A stretch of 64,000 nucleotides of DNA from Candidatus Eisenbergiella stercoravium (GCA_019113175.1 DXHY01000047.1:1-64000), one strand, 5' to 3'. Shown: positions 52,439 through 61,367, numbered from the stretch's first letter. A program made the numbers and translations. Notes: a model not told the origin generated them from the sequence alone.

Positions 52439-52678
52439 ATTTACCTCCGTTCCGCCGCACCAGGTCCGGCATGTTTTCTTTTGCAGTCCTCCGAAAGACC
52501 CGCCCGTCAGGCCGGCTTCCGGCTCAATTAAAAATGATAGTACCACAAAACCGCCGCTCTTGCAACGTTCGATCTGCGGCGCTTTCAACAAAAAGGAACA
52601 GAATTCCTCTTTTTTCATATGATATCCTATATCGAAGATATGCCGCCGAAGTTCAACGCTTCGAAATGGAGGAATGAC

Positions 52679-53446
52679 ATGGAAGACACTCAGCTTTCCC
52701 TGAAAAACGTATCCTTTTCCTACCACAGCCAGAGCGGCGAGGTACGTGCCCTTGACAGCATCAGCTTCCATGTGCGCGCCGGAGAATTCGTCGCCATCGT
52801 CGGCCCAAGCGGCTGTGGAAAATCAACGATCCTGTCCCTGATCGCAGGCCTCTTAAAGCCGGAATCCGGGGACATTACTTTTTATACGGAAGATCCCCAT
52901 GACAAAAAGCCGGGAATCGGCTACATGCTGCAGCGTGACCATCTGTTTGAGTGGCGCAGCGTATACCGGAACATCATCCTCGGCCTGGAAATCAATCATC
53001 AGCTCACCCCGGAGAAAAAAAAGAAGGTTCTCGCCATGGCGGAGGATTACGGCCTTACTCCTTTTCTGTCCAAAAAGCCCAGCGAGCTTTCCGGCGGGCT
53101 GAAGCAGCGCGCCGCCCTGGTGCGCACCATGGCCATGGAACCGGACATTCTGCTGCTGGATGAGCCTTTCAGCGCCCTGGATTACCAGACCCGGCTGAAC
53201 GTCTCCGCGGACATCTGCCGGATCATCCGTTCCGCACAGAAAACCGCCATTCTCATCACCCACGATCTTTCCGAGGCCATCAGCCTTTCGGACCGGGTGA
53301 TCGTTTTAAGCAGCCGTCCCGCGCGGGTCGTAAAGGAAATCCCCATCCGCCTGACGCTGCGGGACGATAGCCTGCTCGCCGCAAGAAATGCGCCGGAATT
53401 CAAAACCTATTTCAATCTGTTGTGGGAGGAACTGAATCATGGATAA
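52679..53446 (+). CDS. ABC transporter ATP-binding protein (SsuB/TauB/ThiZ type)
   Basis: 255 residues. Walker A GPSGCGKSTILSLIAG, Q-loop GYMLQRDHLFEWRSV, signature LSGGLKQRAALVRT, Walker B LLLDEPFSALDYQTR, switch His in LITHDLSEA. Belongs with nitrate/sulfonate/taurine/thiamin-precursor importers. ATG 52679 follows GGAGGAATGAC. Overlaps the permease start by 8 nt. Confidence 0.9.
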   Translation: MEDTQLSLKNVSFSYHSQSGEVRALDSISFHVRAGEFVAIVGPSGCGKSTILSLIAGLLKPESGDITFYTEDPHDKKPGIGYMLQRDHLFEWRSVYRNIILGLEINHQLTPEKKKKVLAMAEDYGLTPFLSKKPSELSGGLKQRAALVRTMAMEPDILLLDEPFSALDYQTRLNVSADICRIIRSAQKTAILITHDLSEAISLSDRVIVLSSRPARVVKEIPIRLTLRDDSLLAARNAPEFKTYFNLLWEELNHG

Positions 53447-54302
53447 GAAAAAAGAAGATATCCTTAAGGAAAACGAAACGGGAATCCGTCCGGGAAAAGT
53501 GCCTGAACCGCCTGTCACACCCCGCCAGACAGCCTTTCTCGCCGCCCACAGGAAAAACCGCCGGGTGGTCACCTTCCTGCGCGTTTTTCTGCTGATCCTG
53601 TTTCTTGCCGTATGGGAGCTGTGCTCTGATTTCGATGTGATCGACGCCTTTTTCTTCTCCAGCCCCAGCCGGGTAGTCATCAATTTTCTCACCCTGCTGA
53701 AAGAAAAATCCCTTCTCACCCACATCGGGATCACTCTGTATGAAACGCTGTTAAGCTTCCTGCTGGTCTTTCTCATCAGCATGATATGCGCCACCATTCT
53801 GTGGTATTCCACCAGGCTTTCGGAAATTCTGGAGCCCTACCTGGTGGTGCTGAACAGCCTGCCAAAATCCGCCCTGGCCCCCCTTCTCATCGTGTGGCTG
53901 GGCACCGGAATGAACACCATCATCGTGGCGGGTATGTCCGTGGCTCTCTTCGGCGCCATCATCAGCCTGTACACGGGCTTCCGGCAGGTGGACGAGGAAA
54001 AAATCCGCCTGATCCATACGCTGGGAGGAAGCCGCCGGGACTCCCTTTTCAAGGTCGTTCTGCCCGGCTCCATCCCCATTATCTTAAGCACCATGAAGGT
54101 CAACATCGGGCTGGCTCTGGTGGGCGTGATCATCGGGGAATTCCTTGCCGCAAGACGGGGGCTGGGATATCTGATTATTTATGGGAGCCAGGTGTTCCAG
54201 CTGGATATGGTGATTACCTCCATCCTGATTCTCTGCATAATCGCCATGGGGCTGTATCAGGTGATTCAGGGGGTGGAAAAGTTTTACAGGAAACGGCTGT
54301 GA
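53439..54302 (+). CDS. ABC transporter permease (SsuC type)
   Basis: 287 residues. A polar N-terminus (residues 1-45), then six membrane helices with the EAA loop HTLGGSRRDSLFKVVLPGS and the end LDMVITSILILCIIAMGLYQ. No binding-protein gene is adjacent on either side, which is unusual for this type. The 3' end together with its terminator is duplicated at 59952-60106. Confidence 0.9.
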   Translation: MDKKKEDILKENETGIRPGKVPEPPVTPRQTAFLAAHRKNRRVVTFLRVFLLILFLAVWELCSDFDVIDAFFFSSPSRVVINFLTLLKEKSLLTHIGITLYETLLSFLLVFLISMICATILWYSTRLSEILEPYLVVLNSLPKSALAPLLIVWLGTGMNTIIVAGMSVALFGAIISLYTGFRQVDEEKIRLIHTLGGSRRDSLFKVVLPGSIPIILSTMKVNIGLALVGVIIGEFLAARRGLGYLIIYGSQVFQLDMVITSILILCIIAMGLYQVIQGVEKFYRKRL

Positions 54303-54347
54303 AAAGTTTTCGGCAGGCCGATGCGGCCTGCCGGGGAAGCTTTTTTA
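54193..54347 (+). repeat. 155-bp direct repeat, copy A (permease 3' end plus terminator)
   Basis: Covers the last 36 codons of the permease and its terminator hairpin. It matches 59952-60106 without gaps, with about 11 differences by eye (about 93% identity). Confidence 0.85.
54311..54346 (+). terminator. Terminator of the SsuBC-like operon
   Basis: Stem CGGCAGGCC/GGCCTGCCG followed by GGGAAGCTTTTTT. It overlaps the stop codon of the convergent zinc-ribbon gene. Confidence 0.85.
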
Positions 54348-55238
54348 TGGCAGAACTTCCTCAATAACATCCCGTCTGGCAATGTAGCGATACAGATGGC
54401 CGGACAGCCAGTCCGCTTCGTTTCTCTCCTGCTCTAAAAATTCTGCCGCCCTCTCCTTCAGGAATCCGATATCCGTATTTTCTCCAACGGGAACAACGAC
54501 TACGCCGTGTATGCCCGCAGGAATGATGTACAGGTCTCGCCCACAGATTCCACCCACCAGACATACGATTCCGATCAGAGTTCCGGAAATGCCGCCTTCC
54601 GAAAATAGCCTGAACGCCAGCCAGATACCTACAATCGAAATCAGGACATCAAGAAGATTGCCGAATTTCACTGCAACCATGGTAAAGATGGGGTGATTCC
54701 ATACCTTTGAAAATCTTCCGTTTCCGTCTTTTTCCTGCGTCTGGCCTGCGGTCCGCCCCTTCGGCTGGCCGGACTCCGCCTGGGCCGTATTTGCAGGATC
54801 CGCATATGCCTGTCCCGCATTCTTTTGGCCTGTGTCTGTCTGGCCTGCATTGGTCCCTCCCGCATTCATCTGCTCTGCATTAGTCTGGGCTGAGCTTCCA
54901 TTTCCCATATCAGCCTGAGCTGCGTCTGTTGTGCCCGCATCCGGTTGATCCGTAGGCATCGTGGCTGTATCTGTCCGGCCCGTTTCCTGTTGCTTTGTTT
55001 CCTGCTGTTTTTCTCCGGCGGCATCAGGCTTCTGCGCCAGCTTTTCGCCATATGCTTCCTCCAGTTTCTGCCGCAGCTCGCCGCCCGCCTGTCTGGAAGC
55101 CTGCATGATCTTTCCCACAGCTACAGTGACATCTTCCTTCGTTACCTTCCCGCCGGAAGACTGCTGGACTTTCGTCCCGCATTTCGAACAGAATTTCGCG
55201 CCTTCTGATAACTCCGCTCCACAGTTTCTGCAATACAT
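54345..55238 (-). CDS. Zinc-ribbon membrane protein with repetitive linker
   Basis: 297 residues. N-terminal double-Cys zinc ribbon (CRNCGAELSEGAKFCSKCG), a helix (VTKEDVTVAVGKIMQASRQA), then about 100 residues of low-complexity Gln/Thr/Asn/Ala/Gly repeats (NAGQTDTGQ-like). Two hydrophobic segments (about 190-235) and a soluble C-terminal part end the protein. Zinc-ribbon membrane proteins of this kind are common in clostridia; the role is unknown. Its stop sits inside the terminator region of the convergent permease. Confidence 0.75.
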   Translation of the reverse strand: MYCRNCGAELSEGAKFCSKCGTKVQQSSGGKVTKEDVTVAVGKIMQASRQAGGELRQKLEEAYGEKLAQKPDAAGEKQQETKQQETGRTDTATMPTDQPDAGTTDAAQADMGNGSSAQTNAEQMNAGGTNAGQTDTGQKNAGQAYADPANTAQAESGQPKGRTAGQTQEKDGNGRFSKVWNHPIFTMVAVKFGNLLDVLISIVGIWLAFRLFSEGGISGTLIGIVCLVGGICGRDLYIIPAGIHGVVVVPVGENTDIGFLKERAAEFLEQERNEADWLSGHLYRYIARRDVIEEVLP

Positions 55239-55545
55239 TCTTTTTCTCCTCTCACTGTATTTTTTAAATACATATCAGCGCTGTATATGGACATTGTAGC
55301 ATTGCATGTGGACAGGATTTGTCACTGTGGATTTTTATGGAAAAATTTTAGTATTTAATCATACCGGTCCCTGGCGATAATCCGACGGATATCCAGCACA
55401 ATTTTAATAATCCGTTTATTCTGAAAGACGATCATTTTCTTTTGAATATTGCGCAAACACAGCGCGTTGCGACATTTTTCAATGTATGATATACTTGGGT
55501 TTGAAGAACGACAAAACGGAAATGATAAAAAGGGAGAGAGGGGCT
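55239..55545. other. Divergent intergenic region
   Basis: About 307 bp between the zinc-ribbon and GGDEF genes. Contains the GGDEF promoter (55467-55495); no small gene or further structure is apparent. Confidence 0.5.
55467..55495 (+). promoter_or_regulatory. Promoter of the GGDEF gene
   Basis: TTGCGA (55467-55472) and TATACT (55490-55495) with a 17-bp spacer. This places the transcript start near 55502 and rules out an in-frame ATG at 55486 as the start codon. Confidence 0.75.
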
Positions 55546-56679
55546 GTGAGACGCGTTTGGCAGATGTTTACGGCATTTTGTAGTCGTAACCGGACTTATT
55601 TTTCAAATAATCAACAGCAGGTAGCTGAAAACAACCTTAGGATGCTCTGGGCGGCGCTATGGGTATTACTGGTGTTTCTGGCAGTGTACGGCGTCTGGAC
55701 TACATCAACAATTCGCTATCTACCGTTGGCAGTATGTTATGTGGTCATCTGTGCAATAGTGTCCGCTCTGCTGCTGGTCACACATTTTTTCCGTAATCAC
55801 AGACCGAAGCCCTGGCTGATACAGGCCTCCTGTATGGCCTGCGTGTGCACTCTCATGGGATTTGTAATTGTAATCAGCGTTTTTCCATTCCCCCAGGATC
55901 CGGCTATTTTTTATCCTTTGGGGTATATTGTTGTAGCCAGTCTGTTCAATTTCTCTTATCAGCGCATAATGCTTTTGATGTCGGTTATCTCCATTGTATA
56001 TCTGATCATAGTAAATATGTTCCGTCCACCGGAAATGATCTACCTGGATCAATTTTCCGGAGTAACCACATGGATTGTTACCTCTCTGTTTCTGCTGCTG
56101 CTCTCCGACCTGCGACTGCGTAATGGTGAAACATTATTGCTCCTGGAAAAGGTCAGTCAGACGGACAGTCTTACCGGCCTGCCAAACCGGAGAGGTGCAC
56201 ATGTGTATATGTCCACCAGTTTCTCCCATTGCCAGCAGAAAGGACTTCCCATAGCGGCCATGATGATTGATGTGGATCATTTCAAGGAATATAACGACCT
56301 GTTGGGTCATCAGGCCGGTGATTCCTGTCTGGTGTCGATTGGTCAGATACTGCAGGATTTTTCCCGGAAATACAGCCTGCTTGCTTCCCGCTATGGCGGG
56401 GAGGAGTTTCTGATATTGCTGCCGGATGTGGCAGAAAAGGATGCCAGGCAGCTGTCGGAGGAACTGCTGGAGCGAGTCCGGCAGCAAGCGATAACCACTC
56501 CCAATGGAATCGTGACAATCAGCATAGGGACGGCAGTGTGCTGCCCCGGTCAGGAAGACACTATCTCAGATCTGATTCATCAGGCTGACGAGGCACTGTA
56601 CCGTTCTAAGGCCAACGGCCGCAATCAGGCCACCATTGTGGTTCAGCCGGCTCCTCCTTTTCAAAGCCAACGAATGTAA
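55546..56679 (+). CDS. Membrane-bound diguanylate cyclase (GGDEF)
   Basis: 377 residues. Six or so membrane helices (about 30-190) followed by a GGDEF domain: DSLTGLPNRRG, IDVDHFKEYNDLLGHQAGD, and the active A-site YGGEEFLILLP. All catalytic residues for c-di-GMP synthesis seem present. An RxxD inhibitory site is not obvious. I choose GTG 55546, preceded by AAGGGAGAGAGG, over ATG 55522, which has only a weak site. Monocistronic. Confidence 0.85.
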   Translation: MRRVWQMFTAFCSRNRTYFSNNQQQVAENNLRMLWAALWVLLVFLAVYGVWTTSTIRYLPLAVCYVVICAIVSALLLVTHFFRNHRPKPWLIQASCMACVCTLMGFVIVISVFPFPQDPAIFYPLGYIVVASLFNFSYQRIMLLMSVISIVYLIIVNMFRPPEMIYLDQFSGVTTWIVTSLFLLLLSDLRLRNGETLLLLEKVSQTDSLTGLPNRRGAHVYMSTSFSHCQQKGLPIAAMMIDVDHFKEYNDLLGHQAGDSCLVSIGQILQDFSRKYSLLASRYGGEEFLILLPDVAEKDARQLSEELLERVRQQAITTPNGIVTISIGTAVCCPGQEDTISDLIHQADEALYRSKANGRNQATIVVQPAPPFQSQRM

Positions 56680-56836
56680 CCTTGTAAGGCATCCGGAGAA
56701 ATATCGTTTTTTATGGAATGAGGCGATGCCTGGAAGAAAGCTTTGGTACGCCTGCGCGGAAAGTATCTCCTTCTTCATCCGTCTCATTAACATCCAATAC
56801 AGCCTGACCTCAATTTCCGTCACAGGCCAGTTCAGC

Positions 56837-57255
56837 TTAAAATTCCTGATAATCGCCTGAGGGTACAGGTTCATCGGCAGGTGCAGTACCAATTACGCCG
56901 ATCATGGGATCAATGGGCCATACCACGTCATTAAAATGGGCATAACCATCTATGACCGGAATGATCTTAGTCCGCGCTTCGCAGGTCGGTCACAGCGCGC
57001 CATACCCCTCCAGAGTCATCATGACGCCATTGTCTGCGACCTGAATATCCAGGATATCCACCGCCAGCACATCGCCCGGCTCTGCGCTGTCTATGCAGAG
57101 CGGGCCTGTGGCGGGATTCGTATGGGTGAAATCCAGATTGTCTTCATGATCCGCTTCGGTTTTGATCCGGTTACCAAAGCAATCCTGTGTGATAAATCTC
57201 ACAATATCCCCGCCTGCAGCATGAGCAGACGGAGGGCAAGATTTTATGATACATT
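56837..57255 (-). pseudogene. Acetamidase/formamidase remnant with internal stop
   Basis: The minus strand reads GGDIVRFITQDCFGNRI, then NPATGPLCIDSAEPGDVLAV and DILDIQVADNGVMMTLEGYGAL, all diagnostic of the FmdA/AmdA family. An in-frame TGA (56990-56992) follows, and the same frame continues for 50 codons with IIPVIDGYAHFNDVVWPIDP and MIGVIGTAPA, which is also family sequence, to a TAA at 56837. The C-terminal half of the roughly 300-residue family is missing. The possible start is ATG near 57255. A degraded gene rather than a frameshift error, since two defects are present. Confidence 0.8.
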
Positions 57256-57388
57256 CCGCTCATTTCCAAGCTTTATTCAGTCCTGTTCCTTCCATCTATG
57301 ATTATCTATTATACGGATCCGGATAGACAGAATGTGTCTATCTCTATTTTTTTCTGACTGCGCATATCCAGTCTCTCTATGGGCAGCA

Positions 57389-57754
57389 TTACATGACATG
57401 TTCTGCCATATACATCCCTATGGCTACACCAGCCAGGCAGCAGACAACACTCAAAATGACATATACAGCCGAAGCCTTGAAATATCCCTGCTCCAGAAGA
57501 CTGTAAGCCTCGAGCGAAAATGTAGAAAATGTTGTAAATCCTCCACATACTCCTGTTTTCAGGAACAATACTGCGTTCTGCGGCAGATTTTTTCTTGCAG
57601 AAAGACCGGCAATAGTACCGATGATTAGAGCCCCTATAACATTGATGAATAGAGTCAGCAGAGGGAACTTTCCCTTATATGGGATTAAGCTGATGGTATA
57701 TCTGAGCATGGCGCCGACTGCCCCTCCCATTCCAACAAATAAAAATCCTGTCAT
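57389..57754 (-). CDS. crcB: Fluoride channel CrcB/Fluc
   Basis: 121 residues, four membrane helices. GMGGAVGAMLRYTISL, FINVIGALIIGTIAG, and the pore motif GVCGGFTTFSTFSLEA (Phe-box and Na+-site region) are conserved. Such channels work as dual-topology dimers and expel fluoride. ATG 57754 overlaps the stop of a 58-codon upstream frame as ATGA, so translation may be coupled. No fluoride riboswitch is recognisable upstream, and no second crcB copy is seen. Confidence 0.92.
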   Translation of the reverse strand: MTGFLFVGMGGAVGAMLRYTISLIPYKGKFPLLTLFINVIGALIIGTIAGLSARKNLPQNAVLFLKTGVCGGFTTFSTFSLEAYSLLEQGYFKASAVYVILSVVCCLAGVAIGMYMAEHVM

Positions 57755-57927
57755 ATTTTCTCCCTATTCTGAATTCCGATTCCGGAAAAGCCTGGTATTT
57801 CATTCCTGAATAATGGGAGAAATTCAATCTCAATGATGTATGGAATTGCCTCTTCTACGGTATGAATACACCCCGTATCATCTTCCGCGACACCATGTAT
57901 GATCCAGGTATCGGATTCTCTGGCCAT
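57751..57927 (-). pseudogene. 58-codon remnant of an AlkZ-related clostridial protein, upstream of crcB
   Basis: Short frame (MARESDTWIIHGVAEDD, then TGCIHTVEEAIPYIIEIEFL and PLFRNEIPGFSG). This resembles, from memory, the N-terminus of a widespread clostridial protein annotated as AlkZ-related (pattern DPDCIHTVEEL...VGFLPLFKNEIPGFS), normally over 200 residues. After about 50 residues the similarity ends and the frame stops on the crcB start (ATGA). It is either a truncated relic now serving as a leader cistron, or a small protein. Family match is moderate. Confidence 0.5.
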
Positions 57928-58042
57928 CTCTCAATACTCCTTTTTCAACCAGTTTAGGATTTACTGCACCATTTATCACCATCACTTTTTGGTGATTACA
58001 AAATCAGAATGATCATAAAGTGCTGTTGAAAAACCAGCACAC

Positions 58043-59008
58043 TCATATGTCATCATCACTCAAGCGCAAACAATATCTCTCCGAGTTTTTCCACTGTTCT
58101 ACAACGAAATCAAAAGGAAGTACATCTTCTTTTGCAAAAACGTAGTTCCGTTGCATATTTTGGTAATCCTTACGAAGCGCATCATTGTCAGCAAAACCTC
58201 TAAGCAACCGAAAATCGGAAAATTTCTTTTCGGCTAAGTCGCTTCCTGTTCTTCTGGTCTCTTCCAGCCTTTTATATCCCAGCATTTCAAGGAACATCTG
58301 CCGATTTCCAATCATCCCCTGAATTTGTTCCAAATCCAGCATGATGCTGACATCATAAAGATGTTTTGCCACATCAAAATACATTTCACGCTCATTATAA
58401 AATTCAGCGGCAAAAATCTTGTCTGCGAAAATTCTCTCCAAACGAATTGTCTTTATCATAAAAGGTCCAACATCGTATTGCGTCTGAAGAATTTTCCGTT
58501 GTCCTTCTGCGGCATAAGTATAAAGTATTGGCTCAATTTCAAGCGATGTAAAAGGCTCGCTGACAGTAAAGGAGGTTCCTTCTACTTTTACATATCCAAA
58601 GCGTTGGAGCGGATCATCTGTATCAACACCTACAAGCGGAATATAGTCATAAACTGCCGTAATACTGCCTTTCCGGTCATCTTCCAGTTCTTTTCTGGAT
58701 GTACGTGGCAAAACCTGATATTTCTTTGTTGCCAACTCCAATCGTTTCTTTGCCTGGCTGTTACTGCAATTATCAATACACACCGTTAAATCAATATCCT
58801 CTGAAAAGCGGCAGATACTTTTTTGTGCTTTATACAGAGCCGTTCCGCCTTTGAAATAGGCCGGCAATTCTGCCTGTTTGTCTGCCAATTCCCTCAACAG
58901 GAGTGTAACATAATAGTCTTTTTCTAAAATATCTGACCGAATACCGCTGACTTCATGAATCAAACTAATAATATTCAAAAAAGCAAGCTTATCCTCGTGC
59001 AGCTTCAT
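58043..59008 (-). CDS. AbiEii-type nucleotidyltransferase toxin
   Basis: 321 residues. The polymerase-beta-like motif YFKGGTALYKA with FSEDIDLTV (GS...DxD equivalent) identifies the AbiEii/AbiGii family, toxins of abortive-infection and type IV-like toxin-antitoxin systems that transfer nucleotides, in studied cases to tRNA. The rest fits in length. Its start overlaps the antitoxin by 20 nt. AT-richer than the chromosomal core, typical of transferred defence genes. Confidence 0.9.
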   Translation of the reverse strand: MKLHEDKLAFLNIISLIHEVSGIRSDILEKDYYVTLLLRELADKQAELPAYFKGGTALYKAQKSICRFSEDIDLTVCIDNCSNSQAKKRLELATKKYQVLPRTSRKELEDDRKGSITAVYDYIPLVGVDTDDPLQRFGYVKVEGTSFTVSEPFTSLEIEPILYTYAAEGQRKILQTQYDVGPFMIKTIRLERIFADKIFAAEFYNEREMYFDVAKHLYDVSIMLDLEQIQGMIGNRQMFLEMLGYKRLEETRRTGSDLAEKKFSDFRLLRGFADNDALRKDYQNMQRNYVFAKEDVLPFDFVVEQWKNSERYCLRLSDDDI

Positions 59009-59663
59009 AATTACCCTCCAACATAATATCTATCGTTCGAACCAAAGTTTTTTGCCCGTAATACTTTCGGGCCATCAAAATCAGTTGATCCGTTTCTAAC
59101 GCAAATTCCTGGGCTACCGCTCTTACCACATCAACCGGTTTTGCCGTATCTACCGGCGCCATATCCAGTTCTCTGATAACATCCAGAATTTGTAAATACC
59201 GAAAATTATCAGCATTGACCATGATAGGCGGTTTTCGAATCTCTATCTGCATTCCTTTCGGGATTTGCTTTTTGTGCAGATTGGTTGCGATACACCTTTT
59301 CTTTGGCATCTGAGAAACCAGGCCAATACGATTTAACTCCGACAATCCTGTTTCGTACCCTATCACCTCATTTTCATTGCGAAGCAGATGCTTACAAAAA
59401 AGAGTTTCTTTATCCGGGGCATAATATCCAAATGCAGTCTTTACTTTCCTGCAATAAACTCCTTTGGTCAAGCGCATGATTTGCCCTTCTTTTTCAAGCC
59501 GTGCCATATTTACATTGACCGCCTTTTTTACCATTACTGTTTCCAGCAGAAGTCGTCCTGCTACATACTGGGCGACCTGTTCTGTTGTAATTACTTGATT
59601 GGGATCCATTGCGGTAAGATACTGCATGATAAAATCTTTATACCTTGTTTTTGTCTTTTCCAT
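58989..59663 (-). CDS. AbiEi-type / DUF6088 antitoxin
   Basis: 224 residues. N-terminal winged helix (QVITTEQVAQYVAG, then MARLEKEGQIMRLTKGVYCR) followed by a helical C-terminal domain (ADNFRYLQILDVIRELDMAP). Expected to repress its own promoter and neutralise the overlapping nucleotidyltransferase, as AbiEi does. The promoter lies at 59733-59761. ATG 59663 follows AGGAGAG. Confidence 0.88.
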   Translation of the reverse strand: MEKTKTRYKDFIMQYLTAMDPNQVITTEQVAQYVAGRLLLETVMVKKAVNVNMARLEKEGQIMRLTKGVYCRKVKTAFGYYAPDKETLFCKHLLRNENEVIGYETGLSELNRIGLVSQMPKKRCIATNLHKKQIPKGMQIEIRKPPIMVNADNFRYLQILDVIRELDMAPVDTAKPVDVVRAVAQEFALETDQLILMARKYYGQKTLVRTIDIMLEGNYEAARG

Positions 59664-59732
59664 ACAGCTCTCCTTTCTGCCACAGCTTCATTTGTTATTA
59701 TAATGCTAAATTCCATTCCAATCTATGCAATC

Positions 59733-59761
59733 ATAATAACATTTCTCTCTATTGCAGTCAA
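59733..59761 (-). promoter_or_regulatory. Promoter of the AbiE-like operon
   Basis: Minus-strand TTGACT (59756-59761) and TATTAT (59733-59738), 17-bp spacer, about 70 bp upstream of the antitoxin start. The palindromic word ATTATAATGC next to it could be an operator; uncertain. Confidence 0.65.
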
Positions 59762-59951
59762 TGCGCCGGGCAAAAAGCAAATCCTATTATGGTAAAAACG
59801 CTGTACAGTTTCCCCATACAGCGGCATACAGCTTATTTACCGATCAAGCCACCAGGCGAACCGGTACGAACCAGCGCCGGCCAAATCGTGATTGCATTTT
59901 TACAAATATCAACAACTCCGGTTATCCAATTTCTCACCACCGCATCCCGCC

Positions 59952-60106
59952 TGTTCCAGCTGGATATGGTGATCACCTCCATCCTGATTCTCTGCGTGAT
60001 CGCCATGGGGCTGTATCAGGTAATTCAGGGGGTGGAAAAATTTTACAGGAAACGGCTGTGAAAAATTTTCGGCAGTCCGATCCGGCCTACCGGGGAGGCT
60101 GTTTTA
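59952..60106 (+). pseudogene. 155-bp repeat copy B: 3' fragment of an SsuC-like permease with its terminator
   Basis: Reads LFQLDMVITSILILCVIAMG and LYQVIQGVEKFYRKRL, then the same terminator motif as at 54.3 kb, here damaged (CGGCAGTCC/GGCCTACCG). Preceded by about 280 bp without a gene. It marks the far edge of the 54.3-60 kb accessory segment. The only open frame joining it starts in unrelated sequence. Confidence 0.8.
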
Positions 60107-61211
60107 TTTCTCTTTCTTCAGCACCGTCCGGCACTGTTTCCGGAAACAGGCAATGCCATAGGACAGAATGGTTTCCATTCCCTCTTCGCTCAGCCTGGCA
60201 GCATAATCCTTCTCTTCAATCTGTTCGATTGCCGCCTGACAGGCTTCCTCCAGCTTCCCTTTCTCCGCATATTTCATCTTGATGACAATACCGATCTTTT
60301 CCGGAAGGATTTCGATCATGATATCCGTATATCCCTCTCCGCTTTCCAGATTGGAAAAGACGTTCCATTCCGTCTGATACCGCAGGATTCCCAGCAGGAA
60401 GCCGTGATAAAAGTTTTCCTTTAAATCCTTTCTGACCGCCGTGTCCCGGATGCTCACTGTCCGCTCCAGCCAGGAGGTAAAGACGCTCTCCACCACGGAC
60501 AGATCACCATCTTTCAGGGCTTCGCAGAACCGGTCAAGCTCCATCGTGTCCTTTCTGACTACCGCCTGCATCCAGTCCTGAATCTGGGTCACAAAAATCT
60601 CCCTGATTTCCTGATAAGTTAATTCGTTTCGAATTTCCTTCAGAACCGTTTCTCCGGCGATCAACCGCTCGATCTCGCTTCGGGTTGTTGCTGAAGCATT
60701 TTCCAACAGATGTCTTATGATCGTTTTGCTGCCGGTATTTGACCAGCAGGCTGTCGTTCGTTTTCAGCGCATTTCCAAACATGTTCCGGATCAGAAGGTT
60801 CATTTCATCATAATATCCCTGTTCATTTGCCTTTTTCATCGGAACATCATACTCATCGATCAGTATAATCGCTTTTTTGCCACAATGCTTCCGCAAAAGA
60901 TCAGAAAGTTCTTTCAGGCTGATGGAAATAACCGGAAATTTCCCCATATATTCTTCGCACAGCTCTGTGTCTCCCGCAATTTCCAGTCCGTCAAACAGCT
61001 CTTTATCGCATCCGATCTCAAAAAAGGATTTCAGCATGCTCATATTCAGCGATTTTCCAAATCGCCTTGAACGGGTAAACAGAGTAACCTTTCCTCCGCT
61101 CCGGAGTAGGTCGCGGATCAACGCAGTCTTATCCACATAGTAAAAGTCTTCCCTCCGAATTTCTTCAAAGTTCTCCATTCCGATGGGAAGTCTTTTCTTA
61201 AAACCATTCAT
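60104..61211 (-). pseudogene. AAA-ATPase-like (PF09820/PDDEXK) gene with three internal deletions
   Basis: Starts normally (MNGFKKRLPIGMENFEEIRR, Walker-like RSRRFGKSLNMSMLKSFFE). Compared with family members, stretches are missing at three places: between VISISLK and ELSDLLRKH, between LKTNDSL and NTGSKTIIRHLLENA (with a frame change near 60740), and between NELTYQE and IREIFVTQIQ. The C-terminal nuclease-like domain (MIEILPEKIGIVIKMKYAEK) survives in the second frame. Function is lost. The full-length family is of unknown role, about 550 residues. Confidence 0.85.
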
Positions 61212-61333
61212 CGTTTTGTGCGCTCCTTTTCCCGGCACTGCGTAACGGACAGGCAGGGCTTTAACCCGTAGACTTTTGCCTGTACTTATATTTTTGATTT
61301 TACCATTCGCAGTACGGAATGGCAAACCATTTA

Positions 61334-61367
61334 GAAAAAGCCGGCCGGGACACTTCTCCCGGCCGGC
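61334..61367 (-). terminator. Terminator of the SDR gene
   Basis: Perfect 10-bp stem GCCGGCCGGG/CCCGGCCGGC with an 8-base loop followed by TTTTT on the minus strand. Confidence 0.9.

Noticed and set aside
57755-58042. Fluoride riboswitch upstream of crcB
   Set aside because: The characteristic GGCGATGG...GCC and GATGA pattern is absent, and a coding remnant occupies the space.
54193-60106. Integrase-type att sites flanking a mobile island
   Set aside because: Repeats are 155 bp and diverged, and no integrase, recombinase or relaxase gene is present between them, so a classical integrative element is not supported.
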